Shown one piece after another: positions 61,447-64,000 of a stretch of 64,000 nt of DNA. A program made the position numbers and the translations under genes. The stretch lies in contig VWZX01019989.1 in the NCBI GenBank assembly GCA_013399015.1, positions 1,785,725-1,849,724 on the forward strand. The letters are read 5' to 3'. This DNA comes from Galbula dea (lineage: Eukaryota > Chordata > Aves > Piciformes > Galbulidae). Positions within the stretch are counted from its first letter, which is position 1; every line of letters starts with the position of its first letter. The notes beneath the pieces were generated by a model. It saw only the letters and a list, made by a program, of their open reading frames with translations. It ran no database searches and was not told where the DNA came from.

Positions 61447-64000
61447 CATTTGTTTTTCCATGATCCATCTTTAAAAGCCAGGTATTTTGCAATTCACCAC
61501 GGAGTTGTCATATTGTAAATTGTATATTGTATTTATGTAAAGCGGGGCTCCAAGTTCTCAAATTTTGATACTTTCTCCTTAGCCTAAAAAGAATAGGGCA
61601 GCGTAGTATGTGACAAAGCAACAAGTCTAAATGGCACTGAGTAGCTCTCAGGAAAAGGGAGGGTCTCCATTTGAGAATGAGCACTGAGTCTGTTGATGTA
61701 TTGGTTCAGGCCCACACTTACTTGATCTAAGAAACTGTGTTGCTGGTGGGAAACCAAATCTTCCAGTTCATGTACATATAGCTACCTGTTAGTAATGTCT
61801 TTGCCTTGGTGTCATGTTGCTCATAGATTTCACCTGTCTTTAGTAGCTGCAATAGCTACTGTTTCTTTCAAGATAATCTGTCTGAGCCAAAGGTGTTAAC
61901 AGGCCTTGGCCTCTTGAGAAGAGGATGCCTTAAGTACTGGGCTCACATTTTCAGAAGCAGTCTGTAACAGGCCAGTGTTTTTCCTTTGGTAGCTCTGAGT
62001 GCTCAGGAAAAGCCTTTTGTTCCAGAAGGAGCATGATAGGACAAACACATAAGTAGCAATGGGTGCTTGTTGGTCTCTGACAGCCCATTGTTCAGGAAGG
62101 CATGTTCCTATCAGACACCCAGTTTATAGAAACTGTGTCAGTAAGCTGCTCTTTGGTTGCAAAGCAGCCCATTTATTTCTCCCTCTGCAACTTAGGGAAT
62201 TAACTGGAGAAAAAAAATACTGAGATTTTGGATGCAAGCTTTGTACTAGGCTCTTTTGCCCTTTCCAAAAGTGAGTATCTTCACAGCATTACCTTAATAC
62301 CTTTTTCTAGTACAATGTTGGTAGGCAGGAGGTTGGGCAAAACATATTTCAAATTAAATGGATCTGGGGTAACTTTCATGCAGATCCAAAGGTATGTTGT
62401 GTTGAACTAAATGTTTATCAATAGTATATGGATTCAGTTAACAAAAAGGCTGATAACATGGGATATTCTTGTGGTACCTGCATGTGTGAGGTACCACATG
62501 TGGTAACTGCCAGTAATGCCACACCATTTGGATATGGAGAACTGAGTAGCATTGTATCACTGGGTAGTTAGTGGCTGCTGACCAGTGCAGCAGAAAAAAC
62601 TTTTCATTTTCCCACAGCTGCTGATAGGACTGATGAGGTGAGACTGCTTCAGTGGTGGAATCCTCCCCTGCCACTTCCATGCAGAATATTGGCACACAAG
62701 GGCAGGTTGCAGAGTGTGTGAAATGCAGTGTGAGCCGCCAAGTCTTGCTGAGTATCAGATCAGGCTCCTCAGTGCTCTGCTGTTTCTGCGGGGCCGTGGT
62801 GTGGTGTGGGAGGCTGACTACTTTTGAAAAGACCTTGACTGTTCAGGCAGTCCTCTCTCAATGAGTGACTTTTGGGAGATGCCTTGTAGGACTCATTTTC
62901 TACACAGACATTTTTTGTTATTTTTCTTTTGATGTAATGCTATACTGTAAAGACAGGCTGAAAGTATGGGGTTGATGAGATTAAGTGTCTCTTTCTAAAG
63001 CTGGAGCAGGGAAGCAGAAACGACTTTTACAGCGGTGGCAAGGTTATCTTTGTGATGTAGATGTGACCATGATGTGATCCTGCTGATCTGAGAGGTCGGG
63101 AATAGTGATGGCTTCTAAAGCTTCTCACTTTCCTGCACCCCTTGCCAGTCTTTGCTTGGTGAGCCCCAGCTGCCTGGTTTAACTCACCCTTTGAGAGTGG
63201 AAAGGGTGGGACAGCTGGAATGGAGAGCTCTCTTGCTCTGGAAATGATACTGGGAAATAAAATCCTAACTGATGCCAGGCCCTGCAGAGATGGAGAAACT
63301 CCACTCTTCATAGCTTTGTCTAAAATACTTGCTGGAAGTCTTGAGACTCAAAGCAGTAATGTCTACAATTGAGTTTGAGGATGCTACTATGAGATGTCTA
63401 GTAACACGAGCACCCTGGTGGAGTACAGCCTGCTATGGGGCCTAATTATGCTCTTATTAATGCTTTCTTTCATCATTGCCTTCCAGCCTTGAGATGGTGA
63501 TTAGACCTATTTATAGGGGCAGAGTTCCTTAATATTCAGCACAGTGCACCTCTTGCCAATCAAATCAGTACCATCTGCATCTTTGATTGCTGCTTAATAA
63601 CACTGTAGAACATGGTTAATTAAAAAATATAAATAGACTTTTCATCCTCTTAACTTACCAAAGTGCTTCTCTCCTCCTCCTTTCTCCTCCTTTCCCCAAA
63701 AAGATGAAGTTGGCCTAGTACAGGGACTGTGACGAACCTTACCTCTCACTGCTGGAAATACATCCTGCTCTCCTACCCAGGATAGTTACCTCTTGCATGT
63801 TTTGCTGCAGGACAATATTTCAACCCGTGCAGTGAATGTCAATACAAAGCAGAATGATCATTTGCTGCACAGTAAAACAGGTCTTATACCTAGGCTCTTG
63901 TGCTGCATTTACCAACAAAGTGTAAGCAACTTCTAGCTTTGTTTTCAGTTGTGTGAGTGCTTGTGCACATACTACCTTATCCTGTCCCTAAACAGGAGGA
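61447..64000. other. gene-free stretch, probable intron
   Basis: No exon or mobile element recognised. A pyrimidine-rich CTCCT tract lies at about 63668-63695. Confidence 0.45.

Overview
This window looks like avian nuclear DNA from a draft assembly. It holds several 5'-truncated CR1 LINE copies of the bird type, a few MIR-like ancient SINE relics, AT-rich gene-poor sequence with two sharp CpG islands, and runs of N. There are no bacterial operons, rRNA, tRNA or CRISPR arrays. Almost all open frames in the window are chance frames in non-coding DNA.

Layout. (1) Positions 1-37986 read as the large first intron of a minus-strand gene. It contains four CR1 fragments (9893-10390, 21240-21449, 22581-23125, 29190-29943), a 37-bp CR1 tail (19340-19376), old SINE remnants and short slippage duplications. 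I found no further exon of the gene there. (2) A CpG island at about 37640-39130 carries the first coding exon of IQSEC3 (BRAG3/SynArfGEF, a neuronal Sec7-family ARF exchange factor) on the minus strand, from the ATG at 38487 to a strong splice donor at 37986/37985. The exon is damaged in the assembly: a 19-N gap, an isolated N, and a misplaced 142-bp copy of the 5' leader lie inside the coding part. (3) About 39.1-56.7 kb is intergenic. Its main feature is a previously unlabelled imperfect inverted repeat with arms of about 500 bp (43250-43773 and 44324-44831). There is also one candidate 53-bp exon at 51033-51085. (4) A second CpG island (about 56740-57330) has twin ETS-type sites and a probable non-coding first exon on the plus strand, ending in a donor after 57012. 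The gene it serves is not identifiable here, and the rest of the window would be its first intron. (5) A probable solitary LTR lies at 60899-61442, flanked by a 4-bp direct repeat.

The two promoters point away from each other: IQSEC3 runs left and the unknown gene runs right. About 18 kb of intergenic DNA separates them. No novel protein-coding system is visible. The items most worth a second look are the large inverted repeat, the mis-assembled IQSEC3 exon 1, the inverted pair of near-identical CR1 copies inside IQSEC3 intron 1, and the LTR. Percent identities and family assignments are by eye, without any alignment or database search.
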